A stretch of DNA of 64,000 nt from the NCBI GenBank assembly GCA_016927065.1, contig JAFGNJ010000019.1, forward strand, positions 124,001 through 188,000. The letters run 5' to 3'. Numbering within the stretch: the first letter of the stretch is position 1; every line of letters begins with the position of its first letter. This DNA comes from Deltaproteobacteria bacterium. Lineage in GTDB: Bacteria; Desulfobacterota; B13-G15; RBG-16-54-18. The translations under genes and the position numbers were made by a program. Shown here piece after piece: positions 40,343 through 48,953 of the stretch. The notes below the pieces were generated by a model. That model was not told the origin of the DNA and searched no databases. It was given only the letters and a program-made list of their open reading frames with translations.

Positions 40343-41176
40343 ATGAGTAATAGAGCCGAAAATTATAGCAGAGCATATATCTTGCGCAGAGTAGTGTTCT
40401 TCACCATCCTTTGTCTTGTGCTTGCCGCCTGCGCGACGGTCCCGCTTACCGAGCGCAAGAGCCTGCGCCTTATCCCTTCGTCCGAACTGCTCTCCCTCAG
40501 CGACCAGGAATACACAAAGGTCCTGAAAGAATCCAAGCTCTCAACCGACCGAGGGCAGGTCCAGATGGTCACACGGGTGGGAAGCAGAATTGCCCGAGCG
40601 GCCGAGGACTTTTTGAAGGAGGCCGGGGCGGGAGAAAAAGTAGGAAATTACCGGTGGGAGTTCAACGTCATCAAGGACGATAAAACGGCCAACGCCTGGT
40701 GCATGCCGGGTGGGAAGGTAGCGGTCTATACCGGCATCCTGCCGTTTACCCGCACTGATACCGGCCTGGCGGTGGTGCTTGGACACGAGGTGGCCCACGC
40801 CATAGCCGAACACGGCAATGAGCGGATGAGTGAGGCCCTGTTGGCTCAGCTGGGAGGCGTGGCACTTTCAGTGGCCCTGAACGAGCAGCCGGAGGAAACC
40901 CAAGAACTTTTTATGCTGGCATACGGCGTCACCGCCAATTTGGCCGTTTTATTGCCGTACAGCCGCCTGCATGAAAACGAGGCGGATCGCATCGGTCTGA
41001 CCCTGATGGCCAAGGCAGGATATGATCCTCACGAGGCCGTTCGCTTTTGGGAAGAGATGAACGAGAAAGGCGGTTCACGGCCCCCCGCCTTCTTGTCGAC
41101 GCACCCCGCCCCGGAATCACGCATCGAAAAGATCAAAACCTATATCCCCGAGGCTATGCGATACTATAAAAAGTAA
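40343..41176 (+). CDS. M48 family metalloprotease lipoprotein (LoiP/YcaL-like)
   Basis: A 277-residue zinc protease with lipobox LVLAAC (signal peptide at about residues 12-29). The zinc motif is GHEVAHAIAEHGNERM (HExxH, about residue 147), with the third ligand in HENEADRIGLTLMAKAGYDP. WCMPGGKVAVYTGILP is the conserved segment of the M48C group. It probably degrades misfolded outer-membrane or periplasmic proteins. AAGGAGG lies before the ATG. Terminal STHPAPESRIEKI is also typical. Confidence 0.93.
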   Translation: MSNRAENYSRAYILRRVVFFTILCLVLAACATVPLTERKSLRLIPSSELLSLSDQEYTKVLKESKLSTDRGQVQMVTRVGSRIARAAEDFLKEAGAGEKVGNYRWEFNVIKDDKTANAWCMPGGKVAVYTGILPFTRTDTGLAVVLGHEVAHAIAEHGNERMSEALLAQLGGVALSVALNEQPEETQELFMLAYGVTANLAVLLPYSRLHENEADRIGLTLMAKAGYDPHEAVRFWEEMNEKGGSRPPAFLSTHPAPESRIEKIKTYIPEAMRYYKK

Positions 41177-41252
41177 ATCACTCAACGGTAACAAGCTGAT
41201 ATGAGCCGGATGGCATTCATGAGGTAAAAGGACTAGACACGAATTTTTATAC

Positions 41253-41280
41253 TTGACTTTTTTAATATTTTTATTAATTA
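41253..41280 (+). promoter_or_regulatory. sigma70-type promoter candidate
   Basis: TTGACT (41253-41258) with an AT-rich TAATTA about 16-17 bases on, upstream of the SUKH-like gene at 41371. The -35 is good, the -10 only fair. Confidence 0.35.
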
Positions 41281-41370
41281 TTACAATCAGATAGAAAGAG
41301 CGGCAGCTTTTGTATTAATCACGAAGCTATCAATAATCTTATTCTGTGTTGCAGGAGGAAATCCCGAGTA

Positions 41371-41769
41371 ATGTTTGAGCTATTTTACGAATCCCACTTC
41401 CGCGAGATTTTCGGCTCTGAACCGGAGCCAGCAAATGGTCTCGGAGAAGAAGCCGTCCAGGCCAGGCTCGCCCAACGCGGCCTGCAGATCCCTCGGGCCC
41501 TGTTCGACTATTACTCCGTAGCTGGGTATCACTGGGTAAATAAGAAACAAAACCGCCTGAGATCAATCGAGGAGTTGGATTGGTACATGGATTGGTTGGT
41601 CTTTATGGATGATGATCAGGGACTTGTCTCGTGGGGGATCCAAAGGCAAGACCTGAGCAGTTCTGACCCCTTGGTATGGCAGGGTATACTAGGAGAAGAG
41701 ATCGACTGGTTCCAAGAAGACCTCACCCTGAGCGAGTTCCTCATAGAAATGTGCAGAGAGGCAGTCTAG
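41371..41769 (+). CDS. SMI1/KNR4 (SUKH)-like protein
   Basis: A 132-residue soluble acidic protein. AGGAGG lies ten bases before the ATG. The segments LAQRGLQIPRALFDYYSVAG, LVFMDDDQGLVSWGIQRQDL and DPLVWQGILGEEIDWFQEDLTLSEFLIEMC follow the SUKH-superfamily pattern (helix, then strand with Asp-rich turn, then W and a closing amphipathic helix). Many SUKH proteins are immunity proteins against contact-dependent toxins, but no toxin gene is adjacent. Others have no known role. Confidence 0.6.
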   Translation: MFELFYESHFREIFGSEPEPANGLGEEAVQARLAQRGLQIPRALFDYYSVAGYHWVNKKQNRLRSIEELDWYMDWLVFMDDDQGLVSWGIQRQDLSSSDPLVWQGILGEEIDWFQEDLTLSEFLIEMCREAV

Positions 41770-42195
41770 CATACATAACAAATCCTGTTTCATGAGCGTT
41801 TCCACCGTTAATTATATCAATTGTACACATAAGGCTGGATCTATTGGTCATCACACCAAGGTCTATTGTTTACCAAACGACAATATAATATCATCTCCCG
41901 CCCACCTACAACAAACATAAAGATTAACTATACCTTAATGTGGTTAACAAATTTGTTGTAATTGATACTTCTTCTCTTCTCAGGGGGGGGTGATACTGCC
42001 AAGCCAAAAGGAATCTGGGTAACTGACCAGCTCGGAATTCCCGCCGCCGTCGCCCATCAGCTCTTTCCTTTTTTTCTATACGACCGTTTACGTCGTCCGC
42101 GCCTGTCTGTTATAATAAGTCGGCGCGAAAAATATTCTCTTTTTTTATCACCCTCTTTGCAATATTTTTCCCTGTAGTTCGTCTTTAAGAGTGAT
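41770..42195. other. gene-free region before ECF sigma gene
   Basis: About 426 bases without a credible gene. It holds the perfect palindrome AACAAATTTGTT near 41947-41958, a G-run and a moderately GC-rich middle. The ORF at 41962-42177 has no family features. Control elements of the ECF sigma unit probably lie here. Confidence 0.5.
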
Positions 42196-42738
42196 ATGGA
42201 AATGGCACTGCAATTCGAAATAGCCAAGGTTTATAAAGAAGAAAAAAGCAGACTCCTGGCGTATATCAGAAGCAGGGTCTCAACCCGGGAGGATGCAGAG
42301 GACATCCTCCAAGATGTCTTCTACCATACCTTGCAAGGTATCAGCGTTACGGATCAGATTGATAATGTACTGGGTTGGCTGTATACCGCAGCCCGTAACA
42401 AGATCATCGACTGGTACCGAAAAAAGCGACTACGAACAGTTCCTATTGAAGACGTGGAAAAATGCGGAATAGAAGATCTCATTGCCGATTCCGGTCTTCA
42501 TCCGGAGCATGCGTATTATAGAAACCTGATCACAGAGGCCCTTATCGAAAGTGTCGAGGCGTTGCCCGAGGAACAGCGTATGGTCTTTGTATTGCAGGAA
42601 TTGGAAGAAATGACGTTCAAGGAGATCGCGGAAATGACCGGGGAATCGATCAATACACTTATTTCAAGAAAAAGATACGCGGTTCTTTATTTAAGGAAGC
42701 AATTGCAAGAAATAAAAAATATGCTGGACGAAAAATGA
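42196..42738 (+). CDS. RNA polymerase sigma factor, ECF (sigma70) family
   Basis: A 180-residue ECF sigma factor. Region 2 is LLAYIRSRVSTREDAEDILQDVFYHTLQ...NVLGWLYTAARNKIIDWYRKKRLR; region 4 is VEALPEEQRMVFVLQELEEMTFKEIAEMTGESINTLISRKRYAVLYLRKQL. The next gene, 12 bases on, encodes a small His-rich membrane protein, not a typical anti-sigma with a zinc-binding N-terminus. That protein is the best candidate for a regulator or target. The stimulus is unknown. Confidence 0.93.
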   Translation: MEMALQFEIAKVYKEEKSRLLAYIRSRVSTREDAEDILQDVFYHTLQGISVTDQIDNVLGWLYTAARNKIIDWYRKKRLRTVPIEDVEKCGIEDLIADSGLHPEHAYYRNLITEALIESVEALPEEQRMVFVLQELEEMTFKEIAEMTGESINTLISRKRYAVLYLRKQLQEIKNMLDEK

Positions 42739-42750
42739 TAGGAGGGTGTC

Positions 42751-43083
42751 ATGGTTAAGAGAATTATTCGAATAATTATGATGGTGCTTGGCGGCGTTGC
42801 CGTCGGGGTATTCATAGCCTTTCTGTTCGGGTGGGTTGTCATGCTGCTGTGGAACTGGCTTATGCCTGCAATTTTCGGGCTCCCCACCATCGGTTTCTGG
42901 AAGGCGTGGGGTCTGTTGATTCTGACACATATTTTATTCAAAGCGGGTCGTCACGGACACGATCACGATGAGCATTTTCACCCCCGTCCCCCATGGGCGA
43001 ACAAGTTCAGGGAAAAAATGAAAAGGCATTTCGGTGAAAAAACGTATAATTCGTCTGCAACCGAAGGGACAGATGCTCGGTAA
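42751..43083 (+). CDS. small membrane protein with His/Asp-rich tail
   Basis: A 110-residue protein with two hydrophobic segments (IIMMVLGGVAVGVFIAFLFGWVVMLLW and GLPTIGFWKAWGLLILTHILF) and the histidine-rich stretch GRHGHDHDEHFHPRPPW. AGGAGG precedes the ATG. It is coupled to the ECF sigma gene by a 12-base gap. The His/Asp tail could bind metal such as zinc, nickel or cobalt, so the pair may be a metal- or envelope-sensing unit. This is inference; similar small proteins follow ECF genes in other bacteria. Confidence 0.7.
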   Translation: MVKRIIRIIMMVLGGVAVGVFIAFLFGWVVMLLWNWLMPAIFGLPTIGFWKAWGLLILTHILFKAGRHGHDHDEHFHPRPPWANKFREKMKRHFGEKTYNSSATEGTDAR

Positions 43084-43138
43084 GCATGTGTGTGTTGAGT
43101 GGTCGTAGATTTTATAAAAAGGGAAACCCTAAATTACT

Positions 43139-43678
43139 ATGGCGGAGAAAAAAATGTTTAATTTCGCATTTACAATGATGGCTCTGGTCGGCATACCGAT
43201 CCGTAATATGTTCATGCCTCCGGATAAGATGTTGGCTGAGGTCAAGATTAAACCTGGTTCGCACGTCCTTGATTTTGGTTGTGGGCCAGGAGTATTTACA
43301 ACAAAGATAGCAGAAAACATAGGCCCATCAGGAAGTGTCTATGCTCTCGATATCAATCCTCTTGCCGTGAGCATGGTCAAGCGAAAGGCTCGAAAAAAGA
43401 ACCTTGAAAATGTGAAAACAATCCACTCAAACTGTTCCACTTCTCTTTCCGACAACTGCCTTGATCATATAATTTTCTTTGATGTCTTTCATGACCTTAA
43501 TAATCATCAAGAAGTACTCATGGAGCTTTACAGAGTGCTGAAAGATCAGGGGATTATGTATTTTAGTGATCATCATATGAAGGAAATCGAAATTGTGCAA
43601 CGATTGACTGCAAATAAGCTTTTTAAATTGAAAGATCAAGGAAGATGGACCTTTAGTTTTAGTAAGGTAGCATCATAA
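43139..43678 (+). CDS. class I SAM-dependent methyltransferase
   Basis: A 179-residue Rossmann-fold methyltransferase with motif I VLDFGCGPGVFTTKIAENIGPSGSVYALDINP (about residue 43) and post-motif DHIIFFDVFHDLNNHQEVLMELYRVLKDQGIMYFSDHH. The N-terminus (FAFTMMALVGIPIRNMFMPPDKML) resembles members with a hydrophobic lid. Substrate unknown. It lies 55 bases after the His-rich protein gene. It reads more AT-rich than the genes further left. Confidence 0.85.
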   Translation: MAEKKMFNFAFTMMALVGIPIRNMFMPPDKMLAEVKIKPGSHVLDFGCGPGVFTTKIAENIGPSGSVYALDINPLAVSMVKRKARKKNLENVKTIHSNCSTSLSDNCLDHIIFFDVFHDLNNHQEVLMELYRVLKDQGIMYFSDHHMKEIEIVQRLTANKLFKLKDQGRWTFSFSKVAS

Positions 43679-43733
43679 AAGGATAAAGAATCATCCTGTG
43701 ACAGATAAGTTTTTTATGATACCAAAATAATGG

Positions 43734-44402
43734 ATGAAGGCAATTATGCCAAAAGCAAGGATAATTGAAACGGATTCAGGCATCGAAGGAGAATTCACTG
43801 TTGCAATCTACGATACTATGCAAAGGAAATTACGCGACAGGGGATGGATAGAGACGAATGATATCATACAAAGCGGCATAACCGAAGGCCTCGCCTTGGA
43901 AATTGGTCCTGGCCCGGGATATTTGGGTCTCGAGTGGCTGAAAAATACCGAAGGGACAAGGCTCAAGGGATTGGATATCAGCGCAGATATGATAGCCATC
44001 GCCGAGCGTAACGCACAAGAATACGGTTTAACGAGCAGGGTTGAATACGTCCGAAGCAGCGGTAATAAGATGCCTTTTGACAGTACTATGTTTGATGCTG
44101 TTTTTACCAACGGCTCTTTGCATGAGTGGGAAGATCCAAAAAACACAATGAATGAGATATGGAGGGTGCTAAAACCAGGCGGCAGGTTCTTTCTTTCGGA
44201 CCTGCGCAGAGACATGTTCTTTTTGATGAGATGGTTTTTATATGTCGCTACACAACCAAAGGAAATACGTCCGGGACTGATTTCTTCGATCAATGCAGCT
44301 TATACAACTTCTGAGCTGAAAGAGTTAATCAAAGATACAAAATTAGTCAATTGTGCGGTAACGGGGAATATGATAGGATTAAAAATTACCGGAAAAAAAT
44401 AA
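43734..44402 (+). CDS. class I SAM-dependent methyltransferase
   Basis: A 222-residue methyltransferase with motif I GLALEIGPGPGYLGLEWLKNTEGTRLKGLDISADMIAIAERNA (about residues 53-95) and the post-motif FDAVFTNGSLHEWEDPKNTMNEIWRVLKPGGRFFLSDLRRD. It is not closely similar to the preceding methyltransferase. The substrate cannot be told. An alternative start at ATG 43746 (MPKAR) would shorten it by four residues. Confidence 0.88.
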   Translation: MKAIMPKARIIETDSGIEGEFTVAIYDTMQRKLRDRGWIETNDIIQSGITEGLALEIGPGPGYLGLEWLKNTEGTRLKGLDISADMIAIAERNAQEYGLTSRVEYVRSSGNKMPFDSTMFDAVFTNGSLHEWEDPKNTMNEIWRVLKPGGRFFLSDLRRDMFFLMRWFLYVATQPKEIRPGLISSINAAYTTSELKELIKDTKLVNCAVTGNMIGLKITGKK

Positions 44403-44583
44403 AATCGATACGTTCTAAAAAGTACATACGCAGTTCAGATGTTGTACAACAACGCTGAATTTAGTGCAGTAACTTCATTCGGCAATTGGTTTGCTTTTAC
44501 CGTCAACTGTGTGCAACCATAGTATATCGTATCAAATCATGTAGTTCACAGCAGAATTGAAGCACGAGAGAGGCGGTGGTCGC

Positions 44584-45204
44584 GTGACAACATACATACT
44601 GCCTGGCATGGGGGCCGACGCCACGATGTATGGCCCGGCGTTTAAAAAATTGCAGGGGGTACAATATCTTAACTGGCCCGCGTATAACAACGAAAAAACG
44701 ATAGAAGATATTTCTTTAAGAATAATCCACGAATATAATATAAATTCATCCGATATAGTCGGTGGTTCATCGCTGGGAGGAATAGTTGCTGCAGAAATAG
44801 CAAAGTATATTAAAGTCAAAAAAATAGTCTTGATTGGCAGTACCTTGACACCTGACCATATCAGCCCTATTTTAAAAAAACTAAGTGTCCTATCTGAAAT
44901 CGCTCCCATAAATCTCATAAAAACCTTTGTAGGCAAAGCAGGCACCATAAGCAAAAATCACTTATTAAAAATATTCGGTAATGTGGATAGCGCGTTTATT
45001 AAAGCTATGTGCAAGGCCGTTTTTGAATGGCGCGGCAATCCTGCACCTCACTGCGATTACTCCCATATTCATGGCGCCAAAGACTTTGTCATCTCATCAC
45101 CTCAAACCGGTGCCACGATAATTCCCGATGCTGGACATCTAATAGCAATAACTCACGAAAAAGAGGTAGCGAACTTTTTAAAGGACAGCATTACACGGTT
45201 ATGA
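44584..45204 (+). CDS. alpha/beta hydrolase
   Basis: The start is placed at GTG 44584 (GAGAGGCGG before it); the track's TTG at 44557 lies in leader sequence. The roughly 206-residue product begins VTTYILPGMGADATMYGPAF and has the nucleophile elbow VGGSSLGGIVAAEIAKY (GxSxGG, about residue 68), with the final His probably in IIPDAGHLIAITHEKEV. It lacks a large cap domain. Likely a small esterase or thioesterase; substrate unknown. Low GC. Confidence 0.75.
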   Translation: MTTYILPGMGADATMYGPAFKKLQGVQYLNWPAYNNEKTIEDISLRIIHEYNINSSDIVGGSSLGGIVAAEIAKYIKVKKIVLIGSTLTPDHISPILKKLSVLSEIAPINLIKTFVGKAGTISKNHLLKIFGNVDSAFIKAMCKAVFEWRGNPAPHCDYSHIHGAKDFVISSPQTGATIIPDAGHLIAITHEKEVANFLKDSITRL

Positions 45205-45314
45205 GGAAAAACCTAAGGCCTTTACGATAACCGGGCTTGATTACAGTATATTTTCATTATATCCTACTATATGAGAGAATTCGGTACGCTTCAATCAACA
45301 ATAAGGAGGATACC

Positions 45315-46061
45315 ATGAGAACGGCAAATCCCGCATTGAATGCAAAGACATTCACCGATGTTCCCAGGATAACAGATACTTCACGGGTGATGACCATCCA
45401 AGGGACCGTGAACAAAACCTTCATGATGCTGCTGCTCCTGATGATCCCCGCCGCATGGGTGTGGAACCAATTTTTCACGAGCGGAACTCCCCAGGCGATC
45501 ACGCTCTGGCTGTATGGTGGCCTCATCGGCGGTTTTATTGTTGCCATGATTACCATTTTTAAAAAGCAATGGTCCCCGGTGACAGCGCCCCTTTATGCTG
45601 TCTTGGAAGGTTTTGCCATTGGCGGCATCTCCGCCTTTTTTGAGGCACAGTTTCCAGGAATTGTCATTCAAGCGGTCGCCTTAACCTTTGCCACCTTACT
45701 CTGTCTCCTGCTGGCGTACAAATCGAAAATAATCAAGGCGACGGAAAATTTTAAACTAGGGGTGGTGGCCGCAACAGGAGGAATTGCGGGAATTTACATG
45801 ATCACGATAGTGCTGGGGTTCTTCGGAATACGCATGCCATACATTCACGAAAGCGGGCCTATCGGCATCGGTTTTAGCGTCGTTGTCGTAATTGTCGCAG
45901 CACTCAACTTGGTACTCGATTTTGACTTTATTGAACGAGGGGCCGCATCAAGAGCGCCGAAATTTATGGAGTGGTACGCGGCCTTCGGCCTTATGGTAAC
46001 ATTGATCTGGCTGTACCTTGAAATACTCAGGCTTCTCGCTAAAATCGCAGGCCGCAGGTAG
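45315..46061 (+). CDS. Bax inhibitor-1/YccA family membrane protein
   Basis: The start is ATG 45315 after AAGGAGG; the track start at 45237 adds an unrelated hydrophobic stretch. The 248-residue product has seven hydrophobic segments beginning TFMMLLLLMIPAAWVWNQFF and the family features LYAVLEGFAIGGISAFFE and NLVLDFDFIERGA...EWYAAFGLMVTLIWLYLEILRLL. The N-terminal NPALNAKTF also fits YccA-type proteins of the Bax-inhibitor-1 group, a calcium-leak channel fold. Role in bacteria is not well established. Confidence 0.9.
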   Translation: MRTANPALNAKTFTDVPRITDTSRVMTIQGTVNKTFMMLLLLMIPAAWVWNQFFTSGTPQAITLWLYGGLIGGFIVAMITIFKKQWSPVTAPLYAVLEGFAIGGISAFFEAQFPGIVIQAVALTFATLLCLLLAYKSKIIKATENFKLGVVAATGGIAGIYMITIVLGFFGIRMPYIHESGPIGIGFSVVVVIVAALNLVLDFDFIERGAASRAPKFMEWYAAFGLMVTLIWLYLEILRLLAKIAGRR

Positions 46062-46075
46062 AAAAATAGTAAAAC

Positions 46076-46528
46076 ATGAAAAAGGAAATTCCAAATCCGT
46101 ATCCTGAGCAACAATGTTTTTTCTGCGGCGAGAGGAATCCTGTTGGTCTAAAATTAAAATTCTACCTGAACAAAGAAACCGGAGAAGTTACCACTGAATA
46201 TATACCTTCCCGGCTCTTCGTGGGTTTAGGCAATGTCCTTCATGGCGGTATTCAGTCCGGACTCTTTGATGAAATTATGGGGTGGACAACCCATACGCTG
46301 ACTGAACAGATGGGTGTTACCGCAGAACTTACCATACAATTTCTAAAACCTGCTTACTTAGATAAAAAACTCATGGTTTCCTGTCACATTGTGTCGCAGG
46401 AGGGCCCGAAGGTACACTTGGAAGCCTCGATAGCAACTGTTGAAGGCACGGTCTGCACGCGGGCCACAGGCACATACCATCTGCTGCCACAAGACAAATT
46501 CCACGCATTAGTATATGGTCAAGAATAG
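46076..46528 (+). CDS. PaaI-type hotdog thioesterase
   Basis: A 150-residue hotdog-fold protein: CFFCGERNPVGLKLKF near the start, then the core LGNVLHGGIQSGLFDEIMGWTTH (the HGG motif with the catalytic acidic residue in the following helix, LFDE) and LTIQFLKPAYLDKKLMVSC. It likely hydrolyses acyl-CoA thioesters. The CxxC and NPxGL at the N-terminus are common in a large unnamed subfamily. It follows the Bax-inhibitor gene by 14 bases and is followed by a terminator. Confidence 0.85.
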   Translation: MKKEIPNPYPEQQCFFCGERNPVGLKLKFYLNKETGEVTTEYIPSRLFVGLGNVLHGGIQSGLFDEIMGWTTHTLTEQMGVTAELTIQFLKPAYLDKKLMVSCHIVSQEGPKVHLEASIATVEGTVCTRATGTYHLLPQDKFHALVYGQE

Positions 46529-46559
46529 CGCTTGCACTGAACGCTCGCCATTGATATAA

Positions 46560-46590
46560 AAAAGGGCCTTAGAGTATAAGGCCCTTTTCC
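46560..46590 (+). terminator. rho-independent terminator
   Basis: AAAAGGGCCTTA (46560-46571) pairs perfectly with TAAGGCCCTTTT (46577-46588) across a five-base loop, with T residues at the 3' end. It ends the Bax inhibitor-thioesterase unit. Confidence 0.85.
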
Positions 46591-46813
46591 TTCATACAAT
46601 GACGCCAGACAGCACCCATACAGGGTAGCCCGATGAATCATATCGATCACCTTTTACTTGTGATGGCTGGCCTTCTTGCGCATCGCCAGGGTGGGTAACG
46701 AGTTAAAGATATTTTATTGACTATATGGAACTAATAATGTTAGGTTCAGCCGGGATGGGGGTGTGGAGGTCCCGCCCGGCCCTAGAAAAAATGCGAGAGG
46801 TTTGAAATCGCCT

Positions 46814-47962
46814 ATGAGACTGTATGAATATGAAGGGCTGGATATTTTTGAGGGTTTCGGTATACCGGTCCCTAGACGGGGTGTTGCCGACTCTACCGAA
46901 GACGCGCTGTTAATAGCAGGTGAGATTGGATATCCGGTTGTCCTCAAGGCCCAGGTGCTTGTCGGCGGACGAGGTCTGGCAGGGGGGGTAAAAACGGCCG
47001 AAACGCCCGAGGAGCTCGAAGAACTCTCAGCGTCCTTGCTCAATTCTGAAATCAAGGGTCTACCCGTCCATAAGCTCATGGTGTGCGAAAAGGCCGATAT
47101 TTTAAATGAGCTATACATGGGTATCACCGTTGACGGCTTCTCAGGCAAACCGGTCGTGGTGGTCAGTACGGAAGGCGGCGTCAACATAGAAGAGACCGCT
47201 CGCACGTCACCGGATAAGATCACATCGTTCTACTGCGATCCCGCCTTTGGGTTTTTCCCCTATCAGGCTCGGATGCTTTTGAGGCGGTTAGGGTTATCCG
47301 AGCGACTTCTTACCTTATTTGCGGATGTCTTGGTTCGACTCTATCGAGTATTTGCCCAGTTTGAGGCACTTATTGCGGAAATCAACCCATTGGTGGTTCT
47401 TAAAACCGGGTATCAAGGAGGCCTGCTGGCGGTTGACTCCGTGATAGAAGTCGATAATTCAGCCCTTTCCCGCATCAAGCGCCCGATGCCGGAGTTGACG
47501 GAGCGCATTGAAAACCCATTAGAACGCAAAGGGAGGGAAATTGGGGTAACGTATGTGGATCTTGGTGGCGATATCGGGATTATATCCTCGGGCGCTGGAT
47601 TGGGCATGGCGACCATGGATATAATCGGCGAACGGCTAAAGCCGGCAAATTTTCTTGAAACCGGCGGCGGTATCACCGAAGAACTGCTCTATAAATGCAT
47701 GGAACTCGTCATGATGAAGTCCGACCTGCGCGCAATCATCATCAACATCTACGGTGGTATTAACCCCATCCACGAAGGCGCCCGCGGGGTTGTGCGATAT
47801 ATCAAGGAGCATAAAGTGAAATTACCCATAGTGGCTAAGGCGCTCGGAAATCACCAAGAAGAAACCTGGGAGATTTTCCGTGATGGCGGTGTGCATGTTA
47901 TAACAGAAGCGCCTACTGAAAAGGCGGTGGAGCGCCTGTACGAACTGGTTGGGGAAGAGTAA
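46814..47962 (+). CDS. sucC: succinyl-CoA synthetase-like beta subunit (ADP-forming type)
   Basis: ATG 46814 begins [27 protein letters not shown], the ATP-grasp start; the earlier track start is not used. The 382-residue product has [20 protein letters not shown], the ATP-grasp loop, [14 protein letters not shown] (metal site) and the [27 protein letters not shown] and [16 protein letters not shown] segments. With the alpha gene that follows it forms a CoA ligase of the succinate-CoA type. Since an AMP-forming acyl-CoA ligase comes next, another acid substrate (such as malate or a dicarboxylate) cannot be excluded. Confidence 0.88.
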   Translation: MRLYEYEGLDIFEGFGIPVPRRGVADSTEDALLIAGEIGYPVVLKAQVLVGGRGLAGGVKTAETPEELEELSASLLNSEIKGLPVHKLMVCEKADILNELYMGITVDGFSGKPVVVVSTEGGVNIEETARTSPDKITSFYCDPAFGFFPYQARMLLRRLGLSERLLTLFADVLVRLYRVFAQFEALIAEINPLVVLKTGYQGGLLAVDSVIEVDNSALSRIKRPMPELTERIENPLERKGREIGVTYVDLGGDIGIISSGAGLGMATMDIIGERLKPANFLETGGGITEELLYKCMELVMMKSDLRAIIINIYGGINPIHEGARGVVRYIKEHKVKLPIVAKALGNHQEETWEIFRDGGVHVITEAPTEKAVERLYELVGEE

Positions 47963-48002
47963 CCTACCCTTTCTGAGGCAAACAATACAGAGAGGTGGAA
48001 GA

Positions 48003-48875
48003 ATGAGTATTCTTATTGATGATAATACACGCGTGATTGTCCAAGGCATAACAGGAAAAATCGGAAGCGTCCAGACCCGCTGGATGGTGGAGTATGATAC
48101 AAAGGTTGTGGGGGGCGTTACCCCCGGCAAGGGTGGTTCAACTGTCGAGGGCGTACCGGTCTTTGATAGCGTTGAGGAGGCGGTTGAACAAACTGGGGCG
48201 AACGCCTCGGTATTTTTCGTGCCGGCGGCCTTTGTCTTAGACGCCTTCTATGAAACCGTGGACGCCGGAATAAAGCTTATTGTTGTGGTTCCCGAGCACA
48301 TCCCGGTCCATGATGTCATGAAGATACGGGCCTATGCATTAGAAAAAGGAGTCTTTGCACTCGGCCCCACCACACCGGGTATCCTCGTCCCGGGCAAAGG
48401 CAAGATGGGAATCATGCCGGGATCGCTCTTTTCTCCGGGACGGGTGGGTATCATTTCTCGCAGTGGCACCCTCTCGTATGAGTTTGCGGGTATTCTCTCT
48501 GAAAAAAATATCGGTCAAAGCGCTGTCGTCGGGATGGGCGCAGACCCCGTTGTCCTAAGCAACTTACCGGATATCTTGAAGCTCTTTGAGGATGATGGTG
48601 AAACCGACGCAGTTATTATTGTGGGAGAAGTGGGGGGGATGCAGGAAGAAAAGGCAGCCGAATTCATTGCCAACGGCATGACAAAACCCGTTGCAAGCTA
48701 CATCGCGGGGCGCTTTTCTCCGCAAGGCAAGCGCATGGGGCACGCCGGAGCCATTATTCGAGGTTCCGCAGGCACGGTCAAGGGCAAATGTGAAGCCCTC
48801 GGCACTGCCGGAGCAACAATCCTGAAGTCTCCCATTGAGGTCCTCGATTGGACCGCAGATAAGGATATCCATTAA
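48003..48875 (+). CDS. sucD: succinyl-CoA synthetase-like alpha subunit
   Basis: ATG 48003 follows GAGAGGTGGAAGA. The 290-residue protein starts [45 protein letters not shown], the CoA-binding domain. The phosphorylated His is in [20 protein letters not shown] (about residue 246). It forms the succinate-CoA ligase with the beta subunit 40 bases upstream. The [19 protein letters not shown] and [15 protein letters not shown] segments all match. In energy-limited anaerobes this enzyme gives substrate-level phosphorylation. Confidence 0.9.
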   Translation: MSILIDDNTRVIVQGITGKIGSVQTRWMVEYDTKVVGGVTPGKGGSTVEGVPVFDSVEEAVEQTGANASVFFVPAAFVLDAFYETVDAGIKLIVVVPEHIPVHDVMKIRAYALEKGVFALGPTTPGILVPGKGKMGIMPGSLFSPGRVGIISRSGTLSYEFAGILSEKNIGQSAVVGMGADPVVLSNLPDILKLFEDDGETDAVIIVGEVGGMQEEKAAEFIANGMTKPVASYIAGRFSPQGKRMGHAGAIIRGSAGTVKGKCEALGTAGATILKSPIEVLDWTADKDIH

Positions 48876-48953
48876 TGCATTCTTAATTGTAGGCTGGAAG
48901 CAAGAGAGTGTTCTCGCAGCACAAAACTTCCATCTAACCCACAACGCCAGCGA

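Noticed and set aside
41962-42177. 71-codon ORF before the ECF sigma gene
   Set aside because: No ribosome site, no family and odd composition; more likely the leader of the sigma gene.
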